Positions 49,300 through 60,903 of a stretch of 64,000 nt of DNA are shown here, in pieces. The stretch's first letter is position 1. The number at the start of each line of letters is the position of its first letter. Under the pieces are notes generated by a model, which was not told the origin of the DNA, searched no databases, and was given only the letters and a program-made list of their open reading frames with translations. The DNA lies in the NCBI RefSeq assembly GCF_020520425.1, contig NC_079487.1, positions 127,060,385-127,124,384 of the forward strand. Direction: 5' to 3'. Made by a program: the position numbers and the translations under genes. This stretch comes from Spinacia oleracea. Lineage: Eukaryota; Streptophyta; Magnoliopsida; Caryophyllales; Amaranthaceae.

Positions 49300-49838
49300 T
49301 ATAACAAGGGTATGATGAGTGTATGTGCTTCTCGATAGACATACTAGTCTGATACACGTCCGGAGCTGGACGCCTTGACCCCTTGCAAGTTGGCAAGTTG
49401 TTAGTGTAGACTGTTAACAAGAATCACGTGATCATCCCCTAAATTTCCATGAGATTTGGACATAAAAATATTCCTTTAGTTTTGTTTTTTATGGAGAAAA
49501 GTTGTTTGATAGTTACTACTCCATTAAAGGTCTAGATTATTGATGGACCTATTAATCTTTTCTACTCCTGTAACTTTTATCTATACGGGGTGGCCTATCG
49601 ATATTAATGAATATCGGTATTACCCCGTAAGTAAAACTAACCAGCAGCTGATCTGGTCATCTTAGATACTCATCTCTTAGCGGCATATTTGTAATGTCTT
49701 TACTGGCCAAAGTATATCGACGATCGATCATCGATCAATGTGTTAAAGGGTGAAATTAAAACATAAGTCATAGGTTTTTTGTGCAGTGAATATATTAGCA
49801 GATTTTTCCCGGCTTTCATCAAGTTAGCGCCTTAGCGG

Positions 49839-52800
49839 CCGCCATTTTTCCCGTCAGTACTCATTATATCCCCCAATTATCCGTTTTTGAGGTTTGCGAA
49901 AAGCGTATGATATTTTCTAAATTTAAATCTCGTGATAACGGTTTTTGCTAGGGTTTGGTATGTTAATTTCGATAATTGGATGATTTAGTATGTTAGTTGC
50001 AAACCTATTTGTTTCAATTGTTTGGTTGATTTGTTAAGAATTCCGAACTTCGAAAATTTTCAAGAATTAGGGCTTGATTTTTCTACTGGTTAGCAGTTCC
50101 GTAAAATTTAGTGGTTACTTGAGATGATCATGTGAATGTGTTATTTAATTGTTGATTGAACTGGTATGATTATTGGATTGATTTGGTAATGATTAATGAA
50201 CTGCTTATTACTTGGTTGTTAGGTCCGATTTGACGGTAGGTTGGCGATTTCGTATTGTTAGTGTGGATTGATTACTGGGAAATTTGTTGTAGATTTCGTT
50301 GTTAGAGATGTGAAGTTGTTGTGGACTCGGAGTTACGAATTACGATGGTTATTGTGAATTTTTGATAGGTTGGTCAAACCCTAGGTTTGATGGTCGACCG
50401 GTTGTTTTATATTCTAGATTTCTAGCACGTGAACGGAAATGTTACCCCTTTGAAGGGTAATAATGTGGTTTTTCTCATTATATGATTATGTTAGCAAACT
50501 CAAATGATTTTATCCTATCACAAGCTTGTTAAATTTTCGACCATGAGTCAAAATAGCCTGCAAAAAAACCAAAGAAGGGAAAAAAAGAAAACCAAGAGCA
50601 GTTTAGCTTAGGGGGTGATGCGTATTTATTAGGAATTTTGCACATATTGTCACAATGTTAAGTACGAAATTGAGCTTTTTGATGTTATATTGATGTGTAG
50701 GATTTTGGATGAACAACAAGGAGAACAATCAGAAAACTATAAGGTCATTAAATTGCTTCAATCACTCACTAATGCTGTAAACTGGCTTATTGCATCAGAA
50801 TTTGTGGCACATTCTTCTTCCTTAAAGACACACAAATTTAGTGGGAGAAAGGGGAATTAATTTATTGAGATAATATGAATTAAGCAACTTGTGAATTTGA
50901 TCCTGAAATTTACATGTATCATCATCCCCCTTTCATTCCCTTCATGTGTATAATTTTTTTTCCCCCCTTGATGTTGTGGTTTTATCTCTGATTGTTTCCG
51001 ATAATGTACTGCTTCAATGATCAGTGCTTAAGATATTTATCCACTTTTCCTACCCGTTGATTGGTTTACATCTTACGGAATGTTGCACTAAGAATGCAGC
51101 TCAGCACAAATCTATATCTCGGAAGACCTCCTAGTCTAAGCCTGTTGACACTTGACAGTGCTTTAACTTTTGATCCAGACAAGATAAGGGTGATTTCGAG
51201 TTTAATCGTAAGATTCTGAAAGCATATGTAGAATTCGCTTCTGCTGAAAGGGATTCAGAGCTGAAGTTTTCGTAGGAAGTTGAATACAGTGCGCACCTGA
51301 TGAGAAATCTGATATCTCAAGTTCAGTTGATTTTTTGGTCACTAATAGCAGTAAAGGCTCAAAACAAGAACTGCAGTACACTGAATTCAATTGCAGTTGA
51401 CGTTTCAGCTGATATGTTTGTCTCAAATGTGAAAAGTTAGTTAGTCAAAGCAGCATGGTTGTCTATTCTTCGTTACAGGAAGCTAGAAACGTATTGATTG
51501 TATTTTGTTCGTTTATGCATTTACCTTTGCAGGTTTGGTGGAATACATTTGGTCGTGTTTATAGTTGAAGGCTACCATTCGTTCCCAAACTGCCACTTCC
51601 TGCCCTCTCTCAAGGATATGGTCTGTGCAAGGACAGTGATGAAGAAGGCACAGGGGCAACTTCATGCATGCAGGGTTTTCTTTTCAATCTCGGGGAGGAT
51701 GGATATGGTGTTAGTGTTGCTCGAGAGTCTCAAAATAACAATGCCACATTTTGAAAGTTTTGGTAAGCTTTTATGTATTGAATTGCATTCATTTGACATG
51801 GTAACGTCTGAGCTGACTGATACAGTAATTTAGTTACCTAAAGTAGCAATTTGAACAGAATGAACTGACATATGGTTCTAATGGATTCTGTTCTCTGTGC
51901 TCAAGAGGGGTGCGGCCATGAGGCTGTTCACTTAATTCCCTCTGAAGATCCCAGTTCGGCGGGACATGTCTGGCTGTTGCTTTATTGTATGCCTTTAGTT
52001 ACAGCATTACAGGAATTCTTGCATAAACGACGTCATTTTGCATCAAACTTTCAACCCTAAACAAAAGAGAGGAAAAATTAAACGAGTAAAAAGATTCATC
52101 AATGGAGTTAGGCATAGTTATCAAGAATGCTTGTATTAAGAGATGACCGTGTCAGAGTCTTAACCTCGATAGGATGGGGTCATCTGCAAAAACCGAATAT
52201 TTTATTTCCAATGGTCATCGACAAAGATTTCAACTCATGCTGACATTTAATTTTCTGCTAGCTTACTGTTTGACATTTTTGATATCATACTAATATAGAC
52301 TTACTAAAACTTTTACTTCACGATATTTAGTATTATTAGTTTTAAAAGGAAGCTCAAAACTTAATGGGCATATACTTATTAGAATAAGACTTCACTTGTG
52401 GGCATCTATGATGCGGGGTTCTGTACTTCTGTAAACTCTACCACTTAGCTTTCCAACTAAGTGAGTAAGTAGGCTATTATTATGTTATGAAAACAAAAAC
52501 GTTTGCCTCAAGTTATGTATTAAGGGCATGCGAATGGTCTTGGGATTTTCTCATTTAATGGTCATTGCTACTTATGTGGAACTATATGTATGATGCTGAT
52601 CACTGAGATTGAATTGATGTTAAGTTCTATGTACATTATTGATGGGAATGTGGGAATGTTGCTCTTGAGCCTCTTGGAATCTGCTTGTTAGAGTAGCAGA
52701 ATCTCATTGGAGTTTTAGTGGTAATTTTGGGCTTCTGTTCCTTATCTAGGACGTTAATGCTTGGTAAATGTGCGCAGAGGTGTTTTGAAGAGAATTATTG

Positions 52801-52960
52801 ATGTTTTTTTTTCTTTTTAACCATCAAAACTAACTTCTACAGTGTTAGGCATTGCTTCTTTTCCATATTGACCAATTAGGTTGGAAGGTTTTTAACTCTC
52901 AGGGTAGAAATGAAGAATACTTTCTAGATTTTTTTCTCCCAGGTTTGGAACAGGGTTGGT
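49839..52960 (+). repeat. Large direct duplication, copy 1
   Basis: From GCCGCCATTTTTCCCGTCAG onward this matches the block from 60904 to the window end, in the same order and orientation. The offset drifts from 11065 (start) through 11054 (51.5 kb) to 11050 (52.9 kb), so small indels separate the copies. The content looks like a spliced plant gene or its remains: TAGGGTTTGGTATG-type first-intron sequence, TTTGCAG acceptors, and open stretches such as DFEFNRKILKAYVEFASAER (about 51193-51252) bounded by stops. I could not name the gene. The right edge lies near 53265, where a MITE begins. Confidence 0.9.
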
Positions 52961-53265
52961 ATGACTTGGCTGGCTCACTCCAGAATATTACAGCAGAAGT
53001 CTAGTGTGTGCCTTAGAATCGATATTGAAGGGTTGAAATTAGAGTAACTGGATCACAATGAGGATCACTCTCTTTCCTCTTTTTTGCCAAGTCATCTACC
53101 ATTAGGACATCTTTCATTGTCTCATTTCTGCTTTCAAGCCCTGGTTGATATTTTTGTGAGGCAGTAAGGTTTCAGCTATTGCAATTGGTGTAAGTTTTAA
53201 AGATAGCGAATCAGGGTAGAGTTTATTGAATAGTTACCAAGACAGTGATGAAGATATATATTTCT

Positions 53266-54275
53266 AAGCCTTTGTTAGGTAAAAAAGAATTGGAAGGAAA
53301 AAAAGAGAAAGGAAGAGAAAAAAATATGGGTTCCTGTGTTTGCTTGGAAAAAACATACTCCCTCCGTCCCTTAATACTCGCACCGGTAAACCGGTGCGGA
53401 GTTTAAGACATTTGAATTGACTTATTAATTTAATGGGTGTTAGTTGATAGTGGGGTATTTTTTAATATAGTTAGTGGAAAATGTGTAAGAGGTGGAGAGT
53501 GGTGAGTGGGGGTGTGAATTTTTAAATGATTTTTTGTAGGGAATATGGGTGTAGGTGGGGTTAATAAGTAAGTGTGAGAAATAATATAATATTGGTATAA
53601 ATTTCCATTTATAGAAGCGGTGCAAGTATTAAGGGACGGCCCGAAAAGGAAACCGGTGCAAGTATTAAGGGACGGGGGGAGTATGAGACTTAATGGGAAA
53701 TGGAAGGAAAATATCATTAATAAATCTTCACTTTTCTTTTCTACCAAAAGTAGGGAGGTTTGGAAGGAAAGAGAAAAACAAAACCTGTTTAATAATTTTC
53801 CTTTCCTTTCCACTCACTTCCTTTCATTTAAACCAAAAAATGAAAAATAAATTAAGTTTCTTTTCCTTTCTTTTTCTTTCTCTTCCCTTAAATTTTCCCT
53901 TTCTTAATTCCCTTCCTTTATTGCCTATTTGGTTCATTATTAGTAAAGGAAAGGAAGAGAAAAGAAAGGAAGAGAAAAGAAAGGAAAAGAAGGGAAGGGA
54001 AAGATATTTTATTTTCATGTGTTTGGTTTAAGAGAAAGAAATGAAGGGAAGAGAAAAGAAATATAAATGACAGCTTTTTTATTTTCTCTTTCCTTCCGAA
54101 TTCCTCCAATTTTGGGAGGAAAGTAAAGTGAAAATTGTACAAAGGAGTTTTCCTTCCAATTCCCTTCCTTTCCTTCCATTTCCCACATAATTATTTGTAC
54201 CAAATACAAGAAACATTATTTTACTTTTCCTTTCTTTTCTTTTCCTTCCAATTCCTCCCAACCAAATAAAGCCTT
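53266..54275. mobile_element. GGAAGG/CCTTCC-rich MITE, Tourist-like ends, split by a Stowaway
   Basis: Left end AAGCCTTTGTTAGGTAAAAA with GAATTGGAAGG; complement of the right end AAGGCTTTATTTGGTTGGGA with GAATTGGAAGG. The interior is purine/pyrimidine-skewed simple sequence (53690-54270). The Stowaway 53358-53681 is nested near the left end. Confidence 0.6.
53358..53681. mobile_element. Stowaway MITE, TA TSD
   Basis: CTCCCTCCGTCCCTTAATAC and complement, flanked by TA. The right part carries the terminal block twice (GGTGCAAGTATTAAGGGACG at 53620 and 53656), so an internal terminal duplication has occurred. Confidence 0.8.
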
Positions 54276-55478
54276 AGTAATGTCGTACCAAACAAAATGT
54301 AAAAGGAAAAATAACTAATTAACCAATTAGATATTATTAAATTGTGCATTTTAAAATGACAATCATGTATCACATGCATATAAAAGTAGTTTTCTAATAT
54401 TTTAGCCAAAAAGCACTCGTTTTTATAAAAGCATCACGTCGGAATTTTCCTATTCCTAATATTGCAGATGGAGTAAGTTTTTAGAGCGGACCATTTGGCT
54501 ATTGTCCCACACGTAGGGTCCAATTCGGACAAACAAGTCGGTTTGCATTGGGTTCATCGATTCGGGTTGAAACGGGTACATTTGGCTATCGGGTCGAGTC
54601 GGGTGGGTTTGGGTTGAGTAATTAACGATTCGGGTTGGTATTAATCCACTTCGTATTAATAAAACATTTATTGTTTAATTAATAACTAATAGCGTAGTAA
54701 TTAATAATCTATAACGATGAACTAATATTTAATAATTTTGTAAAGTTTGTAAATTCAAGTCTATCATATATTCGTACTAGTCTTATATGCACGCTATGCA
54801 TGCGATATTATATAAAAAAAATTAAAGATTGTGTTATGACAACTAATCACAATAAATAATATGCTAGAAAAATTGTTCAAATAGTTCATATGAAGAAATA
54901 TTAGATATAATATCTAATTACAAGCATTTACACAGCTAAACAATGTAATACACGTATATTGTATGACGAAAAATCTAAATTGTAGTACTAAAGTAAAGAA
55001 AATTAACATATAAATAGTGCGTTTCTTAGATAAATTGGAAAAAAGAATATTGGAAATAGATTCACTTTTTCATAGAGAAATTGTAAAAAATAAAAAATAA
55101 AAAAATAATAATAATCGGAAATTAGGTTTTGATAGCGAGTACAAAAAGAATGTCGTTGAGTGGATTATTTGGACTACAACATTGAGCGTCGTTCCACCAT
55201 TTGGACTGCAACATAGTGTTTTTTTTTTAATTTGTAATGAATTAAAATGGAGAGAATTAAGGGGTGGTGAATTAAAATGGAGAGCATTAAGGGGTGATAA
55301 ATGGAGAGAATAAATGATTTTGTCATTTTTACCCAAGTTATTAGCAATGTAACATTAACAAACATACATTATGGAGGTGAAAATTAAGGGGTAATTGATT
55401 GACTTTTTGACTTTTTTAATTTCTTTTTATTTTTTATTCGTGTGTTATTACGGAGGGTTAGTTTGCTGTAAATAAGTA

Positions 55479-55737
55479 CTTCCTCCGTTTAGAAATAGTT
55501 GCATCACTTTCACTTTATGCACTATTCATATATTAACTTTGACTCTCTTTTTACACATATATAAAATATAAATGTTATTGTATAAAAAAAATGGTTGGAT
55601 TAGTCTTAATGTATACTTTTCAAATTATCAAAAAATAATTAATTTTACTAATGGATAATTAGAGATATTAACGGTCAAAGTTGTGCGTTGGAAAACGTGA
55701 AAGTCAAAGTGATGCAACTATTTCTAAACGGAGGAAG
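55479..55737. mobile_element. Stowaway MITE, TA TSD
   Basis: CTTCCTCCGTTTAGAAATAG and complement CTATTTCTAAACGGAGGAAG, extended by TTGCATCAC and GTGATGCAA, with TA on both flanks. Long, nearly perfect TIRs. Confidence 0.85.
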
Positions 55738-56705
55738 TATTTGGTAAAAAAAAATATTTTTTTAATTCATGGCTTTGATTTTGGTGGGTTAAGTTAGCTG
55801 TAATTAAGTACTTGGTAAAAAAAAAATTCTTTTTAAAATTTTGAATTTTTGCCAGTTGTTAGTTGTTGTTTCATTAGTGGCGTAATTTGTGGTAGAGCCT
55901 ACGTAATCTTTACTGTGATTAAGTTATTTTTTTGTATTTTTTCGAACTTTTTTCCTTTATGACATTATTTATTGTGGCTATTGACTGATTTTCTTTTTTC
56001 CCTTGTTTATTGTATTTAATACTTATCTTTATTATATAAGCCAGCTCCTGAGGTCATTTGAGTAACTTAACTTTTCGTGTCCACTTGCAAAAATACAAAA
56101 ATACCCTCCCCCGTTCAACAGCTAATCTCAATTATAAGGCTACTTTTATTCAGTAACGTTCCTCCCTTCCTGCTCTCATGCCTCCCGTCATTCTCTTCTC
56201 TCTCCTCCCTCAAATCCTCCCGAAAAAACCCAAAAAGTCAAAAAAAAAAAATCAAGATCTAACTGAAAAATTCAAGACCTAATCTATGCAAATCGAGATC
56301 TTCTTCATGACCCATGCTCCGACAATTCTGATTCGCGAGACGTGGTCGGAAAATCTTCCGGTTGTTTGACGCCTCTGCTACCATGACGTCTACAAAAATT
56401 TGCTACATCCACCGCCGATTCAGAAGAAAAGTCACACAGAGGAAGAGAGAGAATTCGAGGACATCCTCCCATTTCTTTGACAACCAATTAACAAGAAATA
56501 TCCCAGCAATTATTATACGCATTCACAAAATTCAATCGAAAACCAAAATTTCCCCAAAATATAGTAGTTTTCTTTGAATTTTTACCCTGGAATTTGTGCA
56601 TTTCGTCCAATTTCTGATCTGGGTTCCCCAAATTTTGTCTACTTTTGTGGGATTTGAAGTTTATTGGGTATTCCAAGCTAGGTTACAAAATTTCTGATTT
56701 GATTC

Positions 56706-56801
56706 ATGATGATGTGGAGGGACCCTGGACAACCGGCAGATTCTTATTATGAAGTCAGACCTGATATTACCGATGCTCCAAAGACCAAGTTCAGGATCAA
56801 G
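56706..56801 (+). pseudogene. RabGAP/TBC protein, captured 5' UTR and first coding exon
   Basis: MMMWRDPGQPADSYYEVRPD, then APKTKFRIK, 32 codons ending in AAG|GTTTG at phase 0. This is the conserved N terminus of plant GYP7-like TBC-domain proteins, which continues with GKTLS and the TBC domain; no such exon follows here. A CT-rich leader upstream (56100-56230) looks like the donor gene's 5' UTR. A first exon without the rest cannot give a functional GAP. Confidence 0.65.
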
Positions 56802-57006
56802 GTTTGTTGGGTTTTTTTTATTTTTTCGCATTTATTTTCAGCTATTAGCTATTGAAAATGTTGATTTTGTCTAATGAATTTTATTTTGTACTTATATTAT
56901 ACGACCTGCAATTGCAATGGTTGCATAAAGTTGTGAGGAAAATGGTGAATGTTGCCTATGTCTTGCTCAATTGACGTATTAGCTTATGAGTCGGTTTTCG
57001 ATTTGT

Positions 57007-57048
57007 TGGATTTCGGAAGTGATGCTGCAACAAACTAGGGTTGCTACT
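57007..57048 (+). pseudogene. MutY-type adenine DNA glycosylase fragment
   Basis: WISEVMLQQTRVAT, 14 codons, is the signature N-terminal helix of MutY/MYH glycosylases (E-V-M-L-Q-Q-T-x-V). Family similarity stops at both ends; the iron-sulphur region and HhH-GPD motif are absent. Called as a captured exon piece on one strong motif. Confidence 0.5.
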
Positions 57049-58402
57049 CCCTTTACCATCTTTCTCTTGCTTCTCTTGAGGTTGTTCTTCTTTCTCCTTT
57101 GTCGTTTTTTTTCTGAATGTTATGGGATGGCAAATTATCTTATCAAATTCATATGTTCAAGTCATATGAATCTATTTTTACAATGACTATAATCTTTCCA
57201 ATGCAAATAGCCATGACTGTAGTAACTATGAGGGGCTTCACCAGTAGAAAATTGTGGAAAACACTTAAGCATGATATTCATTAGATCACTAACACCAACA
57301 ATTTCTATAAATTATTCTTCCTGTTAAAGAAAATATTCTTTTTATTTGCATCCAAGGTGAAAACAAATAAATACTTTATTTTAAGTTAATACTGGTCACT
57401 GATGAAGAAATACATTTATTTATTCTGCTGTTTTTATTCTTTCTGTATGAAGTTATCTTTCTAAGATTTGCTGGTGGAGTGGTTTTGTTGGAGGTTGATT
57501 ATTATCGTTTTCTGCTATTGTCTTCTAAAACGGATAATAATTATTAATAATGGTAAGTAAACTGTAATAATATATAGCATGTAAATTGTAATAGAGGAAC
57601 ATAAACTTTTTACAATTTTTTGAACCACACTTATAGCAGCAGGAGAGCAGTCCAGAGTTTTGACAGAAAGAAGTGGTTATATCATATTGCATTTTTGAAT
57701 TAGATCTTACTTTGGAGCTTAATGTGTAGAAACTTGGGACTAGCTTTTGGATGTTGTGGTGTGTCTTATTATGGTTTAGTAAAGCTGTTGCTCTAGACTC
57801 TGTGAAGTGATTTTTCAGCCATTGGTCGATACATGTTTCCATAAAGACACCAAATTAGAGAATGGGATTATTCCATTGAGTGACTTGAACAAAATTTCAG
57901 GAACACTTCAGGTTGTTTGTTGTAGGACCGAAGTATTAATGTGCTATGTGTGTGGAATTGGGCGGGAACTAAGGGTTAGAAGACATATCCCCTTGCTGCA
58001 GACTTGCAGGATATCTATCAAATGTTGGCAGAAGCGAGCACCAGCTGTCCAGCATACTAAGCTTATCTTTCAATTTGTTTAAACAAGTTCTGATGGAGAA
58101 ATTTTAATTTGGAGGTCTTATGTGTTATGATATTAATGTATGTCGGTTAGTATTTGAAAAATGAAAATAATTATCAAATTAATATGAGTCATTAGTGTCA
58201 CTAGAAGCATCCATGTTTAGCTTTCTTGGAGCATTTCTATTTAATACATGGTAAATGAATGAGGCATATTTGCTTTAGGGTTGTACATGATTCTCATAAA
58301 TATCCTGTATCTCAATTTTGTTGTCTTCTTATTGTAATTTAATCAATGAATAATTATTTTGATATTTTTTGTTTTGCTAAATCATTCAATTTCTCAATGC
58401 AG

Positions 58403-58965
58403 CCACCGAAAGAGTAACAACAAAAATACATGTGTTTGCATTTGGTGTAGTACTAATGGAGATAATAACCGGGAGAAAAGCCTTAGACGAAAGCCTAGCA
58501 GAAGATCAAGCACAATTAGCATCCTGGTTCAGAAGAGTGCTCATCACCAAAGAAAGCATAAGAAAGGCCATAGACCCTAACCGTGATAGTGATATAGTGG
58601 AAACTTTCGAAAGCATTTGCAAAGTGGATGAGCTCTCATGGCACTACACAGCTTGAGAGCCACATCAGCGTCCTGAAATGAGTCACGCAGTTAACATCTT
58701 GTTGCTCTGGTGGAGCAATGGAGGCCTGCAGAGCTGGAAACAACAATGATTGTGTTGGGAAAAATATCGACACGAGTCTTCCTCAAGCTCTTCAGAGATG
58801 GCAAGCTGGTGAGACTACGACTATGAGTGAATATAGTAGTGTTATGGATGATGATAATAGCAGACATTATCACTCTAGCTCCTACTACACCTACTATGGG
58901 GGAAAGCTTTACCAACTTCAATGGTCAATGATGTTAAATTCTTATAATTGTTAAGATTCATGAAC
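58403..58965 (+). pseudogene. TMK-type receptor-like kinase, C-terminal exon, degenerate
   Basis: Preceded by a TTCTCAATGCAG acceptor, it reads ATERVTTKIHVFAFGVVLME, IITGRKALDES, SWFRRVLITKESIRKAIDP, matching kinase subdomains IX-X of TMK kinases. An in-frame TGA replaces the expected Arg codon after HYTA (58654-58656). EPHQRPEMSHAVN follows, then a frameshift within about 15 codons, after which VGKNIDTSLPQALQRWQAGE appears in another frame. The N-terminal ectodomain and catalytic core are missing. Confidence 0.8.
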
Positions 58966-59591
58966 CTTATAAATGGGAGGGGGTTGGTGATGACTGATGA
59001 GTGAACTCCTTCTCTCGAGGCCGAGCAAAAATCGTTAAATCTCAAGGGGGCATGCTAAACTTAATTTTGAGATGGCTGTTTTTGAGATGGGGCAGAGTAT
59101 TACCACTTGAGATTTAGAGGTTGTTTTAGCAGATCATGTGTGAGAAATGTTTCTGTTTTACTTTTGGATTATAGATGTACACTTACAATTTTTAGTTTTT
59201 ATATAATCTCGCACGCATCGCGTGCATATAAGATTAGTTGTTAATATAATTTATGGTTAGTAGAATAGTAGGGGCATGTTAGTCTTTTTATAGGGGGACC
59301 CCAAAAGTGCATTTATTAAAATAACAACAAGTGTTCCCTTATAGAATAGAGATTGGTTTAAACAACAACGAGACAAACATATTCAACAACGAAACGAGCA
59401 AACAAGTTCAATTATTAATGAATAAAGTCTATTTAGTTAAAACAACATAGTTTTCCGATTAGTTGGTCGGTTATAAGTTATAATGTAATGAATCATATCA
59501 ATTAAGTTTAGTAATCGATTAATCAGTTGAATACGAGTCAATAAAAGAGTGCAAGACTAATAAAGTTACACGAACACATAAGTTTGATAAC

Positions 59592-59910
59592 TAGACCTAA
59601 TCAAGACAAGCCCGACCCTTCGGTCAGGCCCGCCCCGCCCGAAATTTTTGCGGGTTTGGACAGAATTTTTTGGCCCGATTTCCGAGCCCGGCTCGGAAAT
59701 TTATTTTTTTGGGCGGGTTTGGGAAACACAAAACTACACTTTTTAGTTATAAATTTGGCCCGACCCGAAAATGGCCCAAAAAGCCCGGTATTTTAGGCCC
59801 GGAAATAGCGGGCTTGGGCACAAATTTTTGACCCGGTCCGACATAACGGACTGATTTTTCATGCCTAGACCCGACCCGAACCCGGCCCGGTCCGCTGTTT
59901 GATCAGGTCT
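59592..59910. mobile_element. Inverted-end element of CCCGACCC/GGCCCG degenerate sequence
   Basis: Left AGACCTAATCAAGACAAG, complement of the right end AGACCTGATCAAACAG. The interior is biased to CCCG, GGGCGGG and GGCCCG. Same style as 9632-10587 but different ends. No coding capacity. Confidence 0.45.
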
Positions 59911-59940
59911 ATTGATAACAGTGTAAGTAATTAAGGACTA

Positions 59941-60224
59941 CTCCCTTCGTATTTTAAAAAGAGATGCACTTTCCTTAAACGGCCACATTTTTGAAAAGAG
60001 ATACACTTTTCTTTTTTGACATGTTTTGGTCCCTACTTCCCACTATATTAATATTTTTCTCTTTCTTGTGGTACCGATACTTACTCACATCATCTTTTTA
60101 CTATAATAAATAATTCACTCACTACTCCACTTTCATCTTACGAAGTATATTTTAGTAAATTCAACTCACTCTCTTAAAACGACGTGCCGATCAAATTGTA
60201 TGTCTTTTTAAAATACGGAGGGAG
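59941..60224. mobile_element. Stowaway MITE, TA TSD
   Basis: CTCCCTTCGTATTTTAAAAA and complement TTTTTAAAATACGGAGGGAG with TA on both flanks; further inverted AAGAGATGCAC-type blocks inside. Confidence 0.85.
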
Positions 60225-60295
60225 TATAACATTTTACATTTGATTACTCTAATAAGATCGATAATAACTGATGAATTGATGATCATAACTATAAA

Positions 60296-60610
60296 ACGGT
60301 TTGGGTTAAACGTGTCAAGGGTTGCAAAACGGTTTGGGTTGAACGAGTTGCGAGTTGTAAACGGTCCGGGTTGAAACAATTCGGGTTATAAACGGTCTGG
60401 TTGTAAAATGTTTGGATTAAACAAGTTTTCTCAGGTTAAAAGGGTTTGGATGAAACAGATCGGTCACTAACGGGTTTCAGATCCATCGGTTCGGGTAGAA
60501 ACGGTTCGGGTTGTCGCAAAATGGTTTGTTATCGGGTTCCAGGTCTTAATCGGGTTTAAATTTCCAAGTCGGCTATATTCGGTTGAATAACTTGCGGGTT
60601 AATAACAATT
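60296..60610. repeat. Degenerate GGTTTGGGTT/GGTTCGGGTT array
   Basis: Loose repeats of AACGGTTTGGGTTGAA with many substitutions; no fixed period. A shorter stretch of the same style is at 54540-54640. Confidence 0.6.
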
Positions 60611-60659
60611 CAAGTTTTAAATGATCGAATTAACCCAACGAATTTAACGATTCGAATTG

Positions 60660-60903
60660 AGAATTGACACCTCTGCCTACACGAGTTACACCAGACACAC
60701 ACTAACAGTCTAACACTACCACACGTCCACAGTCCACAGTCCACAGTCCACACACAATTTTTTAAAAAATGCGCGCGCTCACTCATTCTCTCTCCTCTCA
60801 CACAAACACACTCTCCCTCCAAAGTTGAACAGCACCGCAAGAGTTCATCAGCAACCGCCGCCGACGAATTGTGCAACCGGTAATTCAGCTTTCGTCTAGT
60901 AAG
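60660..60903 (+). promoter_or_regulatory. Promoter/5' leader-like sequence before duplication copy 2
   Basis: Contains GTCCACAGTCCACA repeats, a CTCT-rich stretch (60785-60825) and GCCGCCGCCGACG-like GC-rich sequence, typical of plant 5' UTRs, followed by CCGGTAATTCAG. I cannot find it upstream of copy 1, so copy 2 may keep the 5' end of the gene that was duplicated. Confidence 0.4.

Larger units (their letters stand above)
56026..59237 (+). mobile_element. Inner Helitron, plus strand, carrying fragments of three genes
   Basis: Starts A|TCTTTATTATATAAGCC (56026), similar to the 5' end at 59352, and ends with a perfect GCACGC-ATC-GCGTGC hairpin (59211-59225), ATATAAGA, TTAG|T (59237). Within it, all on the plus strand, lie a RabGAP first exon, a MutY fragment and a TMK-type kinase tail. 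No Rep/helicase. Gene-fragment capture in one orientation is typical of plant Helitrons. The 3' TTAG instead of CTAG is a variant of CTRR, which lowers certainty of that boundary. Confidence 0.6.
54777..59352 (-). mobile_element. Outer Helitron, minus strand, non-autonomous
   Basis: On the minus strand it starts A|TCTCTATTCTATAAGGG (59352) and ends with a GCATGC/GCGTGC hairpin, then ATATAAGA and CTAG|T (54777). That is the 5'-TC, hairpin, CTAG-3', A/T insertion layout of Helitrons. No Rep/helicase seen. If the plus-strand Helitron inside is subtracted, about 1.36 kb remains, including the Stowaway 55479-55737. Confidence 0.6.

Noticed and set aside
53690-54270. Lys/Phe-rich open frames on both strands
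   Set aside because: Translations of purine/pyrimidine simple sequence within a MITE.
57840-58082. Further exon of MutY or RabGAP
   Set aside because: The open frame near the TTTCAG acceptor shows no match to the conserved glycosylase or TBC blocks in any frame.
58403-58965. Functional receptor kinase gene
   Set aside because: Only the C-terminal exon is present, with an in-frame TGA and a frameshift.
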